A DNA stretch of 38,248 nucleotides from PKWO01 sp036384915 (lineage in GTDB: Bacteria > Pseudomonadota > Gammaproteobacteria > Burkholderiales > Burkholderiaceae_D): positions 1 through 38,248 of the forward strand of contig DASVLJ010000031.1 of the NCBI GenBank assembly GCA_036384915.1, in the 5' to 3' direction. A program made the position numbers and the translations under genes. Shown one piece after another: positions 9,558-16,938 of this stretch (its first letter is position 1; each line of letters begins with the position of its first letter). The notes below the pieces were generated by a model. That model ran no database searches. It was not told where the DNA came from and saw only the letters and a program-made list of their open reading frames with translations.

Positions 9558-10103
9558 GTGCGATATCGCCGCTCAACAGTCGAAGGTGGTACTTGGTTCT
9601 TCACGGTCAACCTCGCCAACCGAAGTAGCTGGCTCCTGATTGAGCAGGTCGATGCACTTCGGGAAGCCACGCGCAAAGTCAAAGAGCGTCATCCTTTCGA
9701 AATCGTTGCGATGGTCATCATGCCTGATCATCTCCACGCGATCTGGCAATTGCCGCTGGGGGACGCCAACTACGCATTGCGTTGGGCGTTACTCAAATCA
9801 AATTTCTCACGCAAGATCGACAAGGCCGAAACCATCAACCGCAGCCGTCAAGCAAAACGCGAGCGCGGCATCTGGCAGCGGCGTTATTGGGAACATCAAA
9901 TTCGAAACGACGATGACCTTGCCAGGCACGTCGACTACATCCATTACAACCCTGTCAAACACGGCTATGTAAAACGTGCCGTCGATTGGCCGCACTCGTC
10001 GATACATCGCTATATCAAGGAGGGGATTTTTGACGAGGATTGGGGACATGCTTCAGATGGCGAGGGCGCGAGTTTCGGGGAGCGCCAGGATACGCTCAGG
10101 TAG
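9558..10103 (+). CDS. REP-associated tyrosine transposase (RAYT, Y1/HUH family)
   Basis: The 181-residue product is a complete single-domain Y1 transposase of the TnpA-REP type. The HUH pair is in MPDHLHAIWQLP (His58, His60). The WEHQIR motif is at 111-116 and the catalytic-tyrosine region YIHYNPVKHGYV at 127-138. RAYTs are related to IS200/IS605 TnpA but are normally single-copy, host-maintained genes. They cut and rejoin single-stranded REP DNA at a GTAG tetranucleotide next to the REP hairpin. Here the gene is framed by two matching REP pairs (9447-9541 and 10100-10195). The start is GTG at 9558, 16 bases after the left pair, without a clear Shine-Dalgarno. The stop TAG is part of the right REP head. 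Codon use is less GC-biased than in the neighbours (tatcg, caatc, aaatca), compatible with a separate history. Confidence 0.92.
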   Translation: MRYRRSTVEGGTWFFTVNLANRSSWLLIEQVDALREATRKVKERHPFEIVAMVIMPDHLHAIWQLPLGDANYALRWALLKSNFSRKIDKAETINRSRQAKRERGIWQRRYWEHQIRNDDDLARHVDYIHYNPVKHGYVKRAVDWPHSSIHRYIKEGIFDEDWGHASDGEGASFGERQDTLR

Positions 10104-10195
10104 GTTGGCGCCGAGCGAAGCGAAGCCCAACATCGGACGCATGCGATACAAGTTACGTCGTTTGTTGGGCTTCGCTTCGCTCAACGCCAACCTAC
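10100..10195. repeat. REP inverted pair (BIME-like), right flank of the RAYT gene
   Basis: This is the second copy of the unit at 9447-9541 in the same orientation. Arms are 10100-10131 and 10164-10195, with a 32-base spacer sharing the TTACGTCGTTT segment. The left head GTAG overlaps the RAYT stop codon. The right arm ends seven bases before the stop of the convergent aldo/keto reductase gene, so the hairpins could shield both mRNA 3' ends. Confidence 0.9.
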
Positions 10196-10201
10196 GATCC
10201 T

Positions 10202-11149
10202 TTATGCACTCGCGGTATCCAGCCGCGCGATGTCGACGCCAGTCAACTTCAACTCGGCCGCATTCATCAACTCGTCAAGTTGCGCCACACTCGTCGCGCT
10301 CGCGATCGGCGCCGTCACGGACGGCCGCGCCATCAGCCAGGCCAGCGCCACTTGGGCCGGGGTGGCATTGTGCTCTTTGGCCACGGCGTCGAGCGTATCG
10401 AGTATCTTCAAGCCGCGCTCGTTCAGATACTTGCCCATGCTGCCGCCGCGCACGCTCTTGCCGAAATCCTTTTCCGAGCGATACTTGCCCGTGAGGAAAC
10501 CGGACGCGAGCGAGAAATACGGAATCACGCCTAGCCCGTGCGCCAGGCAAACCTGTTCGAGGTTGTGCTCGAATTCCCTGCGGCGATACAGGTTGTATTC
10601 CGGTTGCAGTGATTGATAGACAGGGTAGCCATTGTCGTGCGACAGTTTCAGCGCATGTTGCAGACGCTCGGCGCTGAAGTTGGATGCGCCGATCACGCGC
10701 ACCTTGCCCTGCTTGACCAGTTGCGCATAGGCTTCAAGCGATTCTTCCTGCGACGCCTCGGCGTCATCGGTGTGCGATTGATAGAGATCGATGTAATCGG
10801 TCTGCAGGCGGCGCAGCGAATCTTCCACCGCGCGCAGAATGTAGTCGGTGCGCAAGCCTTTCTTGCCCTCGCCCATGTCCATGCCGACCTTGGTGGCGAT
10901 GACCACGTCCTTGCGCTTGCCGCTTTTCTTCAGCCATTTGCCGATTACGGTTTCCGATTCGCCGCCCGTGTGGCCACGTACCCAGCGCGAATAGACGTCG
11001 GCCGTGTCGATCAGGTTGAAGCCGCCGCCGGTGAACTTGTCGAGCAGTGCAAACGAGGTGGCCTCATCGACGGTCCAGCCGAACACGTTGCCGCCGAAAG
11101 CCAGCGGCGCTACCTCGAGAGAAGAGTGGCCCAGTCTGCGCTTTTTCAT
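10202..11149 (-). CDS. Aldo/keto reductase
   Basis: The 315-residue product has the complete NADPH-dependent aldo/keto reductase barrel. The catalytic tetrad is visible: Asp48 and Tyr53 in NLIDTADVYS, Lys87 in IATKVGMD and His126 in LYQSHTDD. The VIGASNFSAERL strand and the C-terminal APIASATSVAQLDEL cofactor-binding segment are also present. The sequence resembles the YajO/Tas-like general oxidoreductases. The physiological substrate cannot be read from sequence. It starts nine bases after the hslO stop and should be the last gene of the gamma-carbonic anhydrase/hslO/AKR operon. Its 3' end abuts the REP pair at 10100-10195. Confidence 0.9.
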   Translation of the reverse strand: MKKRRLGHSSLEVAPLAFGGNVFGWTVDEATSFALLDKFTGGGFNLIDTADVYSRWVRGHTGGESETVIGKWLKKSGKRKDVVIATKVGMDMGEGKKGLRTDYILRAVEDSLRRLQTDYIDLYQSHTDDAEASQEESLEAYAQLVKQGKVRVIGASNFSAERLQHALKLSHDNGYPVYQSLQPEYNLYRRREFEHNLEQVCLAHGLGVIPYFSLASGFLTGKYRSEKDFGKSVRGGSMGKYLNERGLKILDTLDAVAKEHNATPAQVALAWLMARPSVTAPIASATSVAQLDELMNAAELKLTGVDIARLDTASA

Positions 11150-11158
11150 GATCGATCC

Positions 11159-12103
11159 TCAATGCTTGAGCTGGCTCGGCGCCTGCATTGTCTCGATCGG
11201 CTCTTCGGTGGCGAACAGCTGCGCGCAATCGATCTTGTCGAAAGCATAGTGCTGGCCGCAGAAATCGCAATCGATCTGCAGCGAATCGAGTTCCTTGAGC
11301 GCGGCATTGACTTCATCCCGCCCCAGCATCTTCAGCATGCCGCCGACCTTTTCGCGCGTGCAACTGCATTGAAAACGCGGATGCTCCGCATCGAACACGC
11401 GCAACGTATCTTCCCAGAACAGGCGGCGCAGCAGTGTGGCGATGTCGGTCGCGAGCAATTCTTCGCGGGCCAGCGTACCGCCCAATGCCAGGGCATGGTC
11501 CCAGGCGCCGTTGGCACGTTCGGAATCGGCGATAGCATGGCCGCCTTCCAGCGGCAGCTTCTGCAGCAGCATGCCGCGCGAAACTTTGTCGTCGGCTGCG
11601 AGCCAAAGCTTGGTGTCGAGCTGTTCCGAACGCAGCATGTAGTTTTCGATCACGGTGGCGACATCTTCCCCTGCCAGCGAGACGATGCCCTGATAAGGCT
11701 GCTGGCCCGGCACTTTTTCCTTTGGGTCGAGCGTGATCACAAAGCGGCCGTGACCGTGCAGGTTGACCAGGTCGTGCAGGCTTGCGCCATCGGCGATCTC
11801 GGCGTGCTCGCGCAACTTGGCCATGGCGCGCAGGTTCAGCGTGGCGTCGCATTCGACCACCAGGAGACGTACCGGTCCGTCGCCATGGATCTGCATCACG
11901 ATGGCGCCGTCGAATTTCAAATTGGCCGAGAGCAGGGCCGCGGCAGCCATCATTTCGCCGAGCACGGTTTTGACGGCGGCAGGATAATCGCGCCGCGCCA
12001 GCACCTGCTTCCAGGCATCGGAGATTTCCACCAGCTCGCCGCGCACCGGCGCTTCCTCGAACAGGAACTTCTGCAGCGTATCGACTTTGATCGTATCAGA
12101 CAT
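11159..12103 (-). CDS. hslO: Redox-regulated chaperone Hsp33
   Basis: Hsp33 is a cytosolic holdase that is switched on by oxidation and unfolding, protecting proteins during hypochlorite or peroxide stress. The 314-residue protein has the N-terminal HSP33 core (QIHGDGPVRLLVVECDATLNLR; GHGRFVITLD; YQGIVSL) and the C-terminal zinc-thiolate switch. The four cysteines are CxC at 246/248 and CxxC at 279/282. Both pairs are intact, so redox activation should work. The gene begins three bases after the gamma-carbonic anhydrase stop and ends nine bases before the aldo/keto reductase start, giving a three-gene minus-strand operon with a plausible stress theme. Confidence 0.96.
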   Translation of the reverse strand: MSDTIKVDTLQKFLFEEAPVRGELVEISDAWKQVLARRDYPAAVKTVLGEMMAAAALLSANLKFDGAIVMQIHGDGPVRLLVVECDATLNLRAMAKLREHAEIADGASLHDLVNLHGHGRFVITLDPKEKVPGQQPYQGIVSLAGEDVATVIENYMLRSEQLDTKLWLAADDKVSRGMLLQKLPLEGGHAIADSERANGAWDHALALGGTLAREELLATDIATLLRRLFWEDTLRVFDAEHPRFQCSCTREKVGGMLKMLGRDEVNAALKELDSLQIDCDFCGQHYAFDKIDCAQLFATEEPIETMQAPSQLKH

Positions 12104-12106
12104 CCA

Positions 12107-12631
12107 TCAACCTATCTTCTTGAGATTTTCTTTGAAATACTTCCCGCGCGCGACATAGTTCGCCGTGTTGCCTCGCATGCGCTGGATGTCTTCCGGCGCC
12201 AGTTCGCGCACCGCCTTGGCCGGTGAACCGATGATCAGGCTGCCGTCGGGGAATTCCTTGCCTTCGGTGACGAGTGCGCCGGCGCCGACCAGGCAATTTT
12301 TGCCGATCTTCGCGCCGTTCAGGATCACGGCCTGGATGCCGATCAGCGAGCCTTCGCCGATGGTGCAGCCGTGCAGCATGGCCTGGTGGCCCACCGTGAC
12401 GTTGGCGCCAATGGTGAGAGGATAGCCCGGGTCGGTATGCAGCACGCAGCCTTCCTGCACATTGCTGTTTTCGCCGATTGTGATCAATTCATTATCGCCG
12501 CGTATCGTGGCCTCGAACCACACGCTGGCCTTGGGGCCGATGGCGGCTTTGCCGATGATGTTGGCGGAATCGGCGATGTAGGCCGAGGGATCGATGGCGG
12601 GGCTGTGTTCGCCCAATTGATAGATGGCCAC
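12107..12631 (-). CDS. Gamma-carbonic anhydrase-like hexapeptide protein (YrdA/PaaY family)
   Basis: The 174-residue protein is a left-handed beta-helix made of hexapeptide turns (for example IIGKAAIGPKASVWFEATIRGDN has turns about every six residues). It carries the metal-binding histidines expected for gamma-carbonic anhydrase-like proteins: VLHTD and the VGHQAMLHGC pair. The C-terminal helix (EDIQRMRGNTANYV) is typical of YrdA/CaiE relatives. Catalytic carbonic anhydrase activity is not assured in this subgroup, so the name should stay at family level. The start codon is GTG at 12631 in GTGGCCATC. It leads the operon with hslO and the aldo/keto reductase. Confidence 0.88.
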   Translation of the reverse strand: MAIYQLGEHSPAIDPSAYIADSANIIGKAAIGPKASVWFEATIRGDNELITIGENSNVQEGCVLHTDPGYPLTIGANVTVGHQAMLHGCTIGEGSLIGIQAVILNGAKIGKNCLVGAGALVTEGKEFPDGSLIIGSPAKAVRELAPEDIQRMRGNTANYVARGKYFKENLKKIG

Positions 12632-12753
12632 AAAGTATCCGTTCGTTATGGAAATGCGACGGCGGCCGGATTCGGCACGCCTTAAAGGAAATGGTGATGA
12701 ACTTCTATTTTACAACCCGTGAAGGCGGGTTGCTGCATTGTGCGGGGAAGTTT

Positions 12754-12810
12754 GCAGGCTGGGGCGTGTCCCAGCAAATGTCCGCAAAGCTGGGACTAGT
12801 CCCAGCCTAC
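12754..12810. repeat. Paired CTGGGAC palindromic repeat (second REP-like family)
   Basis: Two palindromes stand head-outward. The left is GCTGGGGCGTGTCCCAGC (one mismatch) with a GCAG head. The right is the perfect 18-base GCTGGGACTAGTCCCAGC ending in CCTAC, i.e. a GTAG head on the minus strand. They are separated by about 13 bases. The layout (two hairpins, outward GTAG-type heads) is that of a BIME, but the sequence is unrelated to the RAYT-flanking family. It fills the gap between the gamma-carbonic anhydrase promoter region and the 3' end of the PNGase A-like gene. No other feature was seen in 12632-12837. Confidence 0.75.
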
Positions 12811-12837
12811 ACGCTACGTACCAGCCTGCAGTCCTTG

Positions 12838-14631
12838 CTAGCGATACATATTCAAAGTCGAAATGGCCGGCAAGGCGATGCCATAGGGATCGATATACCA
12901 CGGCACCATATCCTGGTTGCCACGGCAGGATTGCCCATCGTTTACCGCCGTCAACAAGCCGGCGCTTGAGCTCACGCTGCGGTTATAGCAGCTGCCTGCG
13001 CTATCCCTGAAACGATAGGTTTGCGCGCCTTGCTGCCCGGTGCTGCCGGTAAAATTGCCGCTGGCATCGAAGTCGAGCGTATCGGAAGGCGTCACAGTGT
13101 TTTCCACGCTGCTTTCATAGAGCAGCCAGCCGTTTTGCGACAGTGCATTGGCGCTATGAAACGCTTGTCTGACCGTCGTGGCTTGCGTAGCCGGCTGGCC
13201 GGAAGGCGTGGCGTAGTCGATGTTCATCATCAACGGGAAGCTGGCGTGATGGTGCTCATGCACTTCGCCGCCATTGGAATAGACGCCGGTATCGGTTTCC
13301 ACATCGGTGAGTTGCGTGATGTCTTGCATGTAATCCGTGCTGTTGATCGTGAAGTTCTGCTTGTTGCTGTAAGACATATATTGCCGAACCACGGTATCGA
13401 TGCGTCCGCGCGAGGTCTGGATATAGCCCGCAATCCTGAAGCTGCGCCTGCTGCTGGTGGTGAGCAGCCCGCTGACGTTGCCCTTGCCGTCGGTCGTGGT
13501 CTGATTGTTGATCGTGGGGGCCGTGACGGCGGTCAGCGTGTTGGATGTGAGCCCGCCGGTGATCTGCGCCGTGGTCGGGTCGCGATAGACCAGGATGGCG
13601 CCGGAAGCAAGGAAGTAAGCGTTCGCGTTATAGACATTCACCGCCACGGTATGCGGCTGGCCATTGGAGAGCAGTGCGGCAAACGGCGAGACATCGACGC
13701 GGTAGGGCAGCAGGTTCAGCGTCTGCACGCCGGGGGTGGGGCGCCACAGCAACGGATCGACGCCGCCCGTGAAAATCCACGGATACACCGGCGCCACGCC
13801 TGCAGGCTGGCCGTCTATGCTGATTTCCGCTTCGCGGAAAGCCGTGCCGCCGCAGCTTTGCAATTGGCTGGACAGGGTGTTGGGCACGCAGGTGTACCAG
13901 AACTCGTCACCCGATTGGCCCTGTGCCAGCACGTCGATGAAGGCGCGTTCCACATTGGCCGGGAAGGTGATGGTTTGGCTCAATTGATCGGCCGAGGTGT
14001 TCAAGGTCACGGCACCGCCGGTGCTGGAAGCAGACATCGGATACACCACGTCGGCCGTGCGCATGGGCTTGACGCCCGGCACGGCTGGGTAAAACTGCAA
14101 GGTCGCCGTGCCGTTCAAGATGCCGGTATAGGTGGAATTGACCAGGTTGCCCAAGTCGACACTGCCTTGCTGCGCGCCGGTGAATAGCGACGAATAGTCG
14201 GTCAGGTCGCGCTCCACATGCCAGTTCGGCCCTTCCTTGGAAGAGGGCTCGGCCGTCGTGCCGGTATAGATGTTGACCCCACCGAGCCAGATGTGCGCCG
14301 TGCGGTCGTATTGGCGGCCTGCATTGATGGACAAATCGACTTCCAGCACCACCTTGGACCAGGGGCCGGGGCAGGATGCGGGCGGCGTGTAGCCGAAGCT
14401 GTGACTGTTGAAATCGGCGAAGGCCTGGTTGCTGAACAGCACTACGTTGCAAGGGCTGGTCGGCGGGCGCGGTACGGCGGGGTCGGCAATGGCGACGTTG
14501 GCGGAGCCGATGGAAAAGCCCGGGGGCAGGATGGCAGCCGTGGCCGGAAACGTACCGGCGGCACAGAGGCCAATCAGTGCGGCGGCCTTTGCCCACGAGC
14601 GGATGATGGAAACGGAAATGCAGGACGACAT
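12838..14631 (-). CDS. Exported peptide:N-glycanase A-like protein (peptide-N4-asparagine amidase A family)
   Basis: The 597-residue product starts with a signal peptide (helix AKAAALIGLCAAG, likely cleavage after ATAA near residue 33). The N-terminal half carries the conserved motif chain of the plant/fungal PNGase A family, in the right order: YTPPASCP (81-88), WSKVVLE, GRQYDR (105-110), WLGGV (115-119), TAEPS (126-130), LGNLV (160-164) with TYTGI, DEFWY (242-246), FREAEISIDG (265-274) and PWIFTGGVDPLLWRP (284-298). Family members hydrolyse the bond between Asn and N-linked GlcNAc, including core-fucosylated glycans. The C-terminal 280 residues contain a notable EVHEHHH stretch and are less familiar. 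Cys residues are present, as expected for a periplasmic or secreted enzyme. The protein probably scavenges or deglycosylates eukaryotic glycoproteins. Activity is inferred, and the catalytic residues of this family are not established enough for me to assign. Confidence 0.8.
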   Translation of the reverse strand: MSSCISVSIIRSWAKAAALIGLCAAGTFPATAAILPPGFSIGSANVAIADPAVPRPPTSPCNVVLFSNQAFADFNSHSFGYTPPASCPGPWSKVVLEVDLSINAGRQYDRTAHIWLGGVNIYTGTTAEPSSKEGPNWHVERDLTDYSSLFTGAQQGSVDLGNLVNSTYTGILNGTATLQFYPAVPGVKPMRTADVVYPMSASSTGGAVTLNTSADQLSQTITFPANVERAFIDVLAQGQSGDEFWYTCVPNTLSSQLQSCGGTAFREAEISIDGQPAGVAPVYPWIFTGGVDPLLWRPTPGVQTLNLLPYRVDVSPFAALLSNGQPHTVAVNVYNANAYFLASGAILVYRDPTTAQITGGLTSNTLTAVTAPTINNQTTTDGKGNVSGLLTTSSRRSFRIAGYIQTSRGRIDTVVRQYMSYSNKQNFTINSTDYMQDITQLTDVETDTGVYSNGGEVHEHHHASFPLMMNIDYATPSGQPATQATTVRQAFHSANALSQNGWLLYESSVENTVTPSDTLDFDASGNFTGSTGQQGAQTYRFRDSAGSCYNRSVSSSAGLLTAVNDGQSCRGNQDMVPWYIDPYGIALPAISTLNMYR

Positions 14632-14985
14632 ATGAATCCTCCTAGAGTGTGAAATCCCGTGTTATGAAATTTCGCGCGAGCATTCCGTGGCTGCGGGGCG
14701 CTGGATCAGCGTCCACGGCACGACCTTCCCCCGTTTTATTCCTGGCACATGATGCGCGCCGGCGCTCGCTTTCCTATCCGCGAAGCCGTATTTTTACTTG
14801 AAATTTCGGCAAGTTGCAATCAAAACGAGGCAGCACGGTAGGTTGTGCCGGGCCGCGCAGGCTGAGCGTAGCGAAGCCCAACATGGCCTGCAGTTCCGGT
14901 TTCTCGGCAGACGTTGATTTCGAAGGTTGAGCTGGGCCGTCCCACGCTTTGCTTCGTCGCGCTCAGCCCAACCTACCTGAAGGCG
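14632..14985. other. Intergenic region upstream of the PNGase A-like gene
   Basis: This 354-base gap holds the presumed promoter of the minus-strand PNGase A-like gene (14632-14830; no consensus box identified) and the degenerate REP pair at 14838-14976. No ORF with recognisable content was found. Confidence 0.5.
14838..14976. repeat. Degenerate, expanded REP inverted pair of the RAYT-linked family
   Basis: The left arm starts GTAGGTTG at 14838 and ends in AGCGAAGCCCAAC at 14882. The right arm ends GCTCAGCCCAACCTAC at 14976. The GTAGGTTGGGCTGAGC / GAAGCCCAAC elements match the pairs around the RAYT gene, but both arms carry insertions and substitutions and the spacer is longer. It looks like an older copy. 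It lies ten bases before the stop of the carboxylesterase gene. Confidence 0.7.
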
Positions 14986-15666
14986 TCAGGCCAACACCCG
15001 TCGCAACCACGCCCCAATATGCCCGATCTCCTCGGGACATACCGCGTGCTGCATGTTGTAGTCATGCCATTCGATCTGGTAACCGAGCTTGGCAAGGAAA
15101 TCGCGCGACTGCACGCTGTATTGGATGGGGATGACGGGGTCGCCGCGGCCGTGCACCATGAAGATCGGCGTGTCCTTGCTCGCTTCGCTGCGTTCCTCGG
15201 CCAGCTTGTGCGGCAGTGCCAGATAGCCGGAGAGGCACATCAACCCGCCCAGCTTCTTCGGATAGCGCAAGCCGGTCTGCAGCGCCATCACACAGCCTTG
15301 CGAGAAGCCTGCGATCACAATGCGTTCCGGAGCAATGCCGCGCGCCACTTCCTGCTCGATCAACTGCTCGATCAAGGCTTGTGAGGCGCGTATCGTGCTT
15401 TCATCCTCGCGGCCTTCCTCGCCCTCGTCGAAGCCGAAATGCAAGAAGTCGTACCAGGCCGGCATCACGTAGCCATTGTTGGCCGTTACGGGACGCACCG
15501 GCGCATAGGGGAAGATGAAGCGGATAGGATCGAGCCCGCGCAGGTCCAGTTCTTGCGGCATGCCGGCAAAGTCGGTGGCCGAAGCCCCCAAGCCATGCAT
15601 CCAGATCACGCTGGCGGTGGTGTCGGCTCCGGTATCGAGTTGTATCGTGGCGAGGTGCTTGGTCAT
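14986..15666 (-). CDS. Carboxylesterase/phospholipase-type alpha/beta hydrolase
   Basis: From the ATG at 15666 the product has 226 residues, the normal size for the bacterial carboxylesterase II family (related to acyl-protein thioesterases). The catalytic triad is clear: Ser122 in the elbow GFSQG, Asp176 in HGRGDPVIP and His207 in MQHAVC. The oxyanion loop is WMHGLGAS. No signal peptide is seen, so it should be cytosolic and act on short- to medium-chain esters. An in-frame GTG at 15714 would lengthen it by 16 residues inside mog, without family support. The ATG lies five bases after the mog stop, so it is part of the yjgA-mog-esterase operon. Confidence 0.9.
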   Translation of the reverse strand: MTKHLATIQLDTGADTTASVIWMHGLGASATDFAGMPQELDLRGLDPIRFIFPYAPVRPVTANNGYVMPAWYDFLHFGFDEGEEGREDESTIRASQALIEQLIEQEVARGIAPERIVIAGFSQGCVMALQTGLRYPKKLGGLMCLSGYLALPHKLAEERSEASKDTPIFMVHGRGDPVIPIQYSVQSRDFLAKLGYQIEWHDYNMQHAVCPEEIGHIGAWLRRVLA

Positions 15667-15671
15667 GTCGG

Positions 15672-16283
15672 TTATTGTTGCCGGATGGCGGATTTGGGGC
15701 GGAAAGCCTTGCACACCGCCTCATGGGTTTCAATATAGGGCCCGCCGATCAAATCAATGCAATACGGCACGGCGGCGAAGATGCCCGGCACCACCTGCCT
15801 GCCGTCTGCATCTTTCAAGCCTTCGAGCGTTTCCTTGATCGATTTCGGTTGGCCCGGCAAATTCATGATCAAGGCCGCATGATCGGCGGTCTCGCGGATC
15901 ACGGCCACCTGGCGCGAGAGAATGGCGGTGGGCACGAAACGCAGGCTGATCTGGCGCATCTGTTCGCCGAAGCCCGGCATTTCCTTGGTCGCCACAGCCA
16001 GCGTGGCTTCCGGCGTGACGTCGCGCCGTGCCGGACCCGTGCCGCCCGTGGTCAGCACGAGGTCGCAGCCGCACACATCGACCAGCTCGATCAAGGCCGC
16101 TTCAATGGCGGGGCGTTCATCGGGAATCAGGCGGGTTTCCATCTCCCAGGGTGAAGCCAGCGCCGCGCCGAACCACTCGCGCAGGGCGGGCAAACCCAGG
16201 TCTTCATAGACGCCCGAAGAGGCGCGGTCCGAGACCGACACCAGGCCGACCAGGAGCGTATCTTCAGTCGGCCGCTTCGTCAT
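15672..16283 (-). CDS. mog: Molybdopterin adenylyltransferase
   Basis: Mog activates molybdopterin with ATP to adenyl-molybdopterin before molybdate insertion, the last shared step of molybdenum cofactor synthesis. The product is about 203 residues from the ATG at 16283 (alternative ATG at 16295 adds four). It shows VGLVSVSDRASSGVYEDLG, LVLTTGGTGPARRDVTPEAT (the MoCF signature with substrate-binding TGGTG) and MNLPGQPKSIKE. The N-terminus overlaps the end of yjgA by about 20 bases, implying coupled translation. The longer frame back to 16415 is an arginine-rich shadow of yjgA and is not credible. No molybdoenzyme gene lies in the window. Confidence 0.93.
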   Translation of the reverse strand: MTKRPTEDTLLVGLVSVSDRASSGVYEDLGLPALREWFGAALASPWEMETRLIPDERPAIEAALIELVDVCGCDLVLTTGGTGPARRDVTPEATLAVATKEMPGFGEQMRQISLRFVPTAILSRQVAVIRETADHAALIMNLPGQPKSIKETLEGLKDADGRQVVPGIFAAVPYCIDLIGGPYIETHEAVCKAFRPKSAIRQQ

Positions 16284-16872
16284 GCTCTTCGCCATCGTCC
16301 ATGGCTTGGCCGGCCTCTTCGGCTTTGCCTTCGCCGGCCTGCAATTGCTTGAGGATCTGGAAAATCTCGCGGTAAGCTTTGGGCGGCTTGCTCTCTGCCT
16401 GCTCCTTGCGCGCATTGCGGATCAGCGTGCGCATCTGTTGCGCATCGAGATCGGGATGCTCGGCCTTCAACTCGGTCAAGGCATGGTCGTCGGCCAACAA
16501 TTTCTCGCGCTGGCGCTCCAGCGCGTGCATGGCGGCCGTTTCGGCCTTCGAGGTACCGCGCCAGCCGTCGATGGTGCGCTGAATCACGGCGATCTCGTCG
16601 GGTTCGAGCGAGCGCATCTTCTTGCCTACGTATTGCATCTGCCGGCGCCGGCCTTCGTGATCCTTGATCTGCTGGCATTCGAGGATGGCATCGCGCACGT
16701 CCTCGGGCATGGGCACGCGCTTGACGCGGTCGCGCGATTCCGCCACCAGGTCTTCGCCGAGCTTTTGCAGGGCGGTCATTTCACGCTTGAGTTGCGATTT
16801 GGAAGGGCGATCGTATTCCTGCTCGAACTCGTTCGATTGAAAGCCGCAGGAACCCCGGTTGGGATTAGGCAT
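16264..16872 (-). CDS. yjgA: Ribosome-associated protein YjgA (DUF615, DarP-like)
   Basis: The 202-residue, highly charged helical protein matches the DUF615 family: PSKSQLKREMTALQKLGEDL at the start of the domain, then DAILECQQIKDHEGRRRQMQYVGKKMR, and RTLIRNARKEQ toward the end. In E. coli the homologue (DarP) associates with the late 50S assembly intermediate and promotes large-subunit maturation. The acidic tail (DDGEEHDEAAD) is common. It is divergent from pmbA with only 66 bases between the start codons, an arrangement frequent in beta- and gammaproteobacteria. It leads the yjgA-mog-esterase transcript. Confidence 0.93.
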   Translation of the reverse strand: MPNPNRGSCGFQSNEFEQEYDRPSKSQLKREMTALQKLGEDLVAESRDRVKRVPMPEDVRDAILECQQIKDHEGRRRQMQYVGKKMRSLEPDEIAVIQRTIDGWRGTSKAETAAMHALERQREKLLADDHALTELKAEHPDLDAQQMRTLIRNARKEQAESKPPKAYREIFQILKQLQAGEGKAEEAGQAMDDGEEHDEAAD

Positions 16873-16938
16873 AGTGAATTAAATGATTCCGTACTGATAT
16901 CATTAGCATTTTACACCTTCGTCAGCCCAATCCTGCCC

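Noticed and set aside
9447..10195. REP pairs plus transposase as a classical insertion sequence with target duplications
   Set aside because: The protein is a RAYT, the ends are inverted REP pairs rather than terminal inverted repeats of an IS, and no short target duplication is visible.
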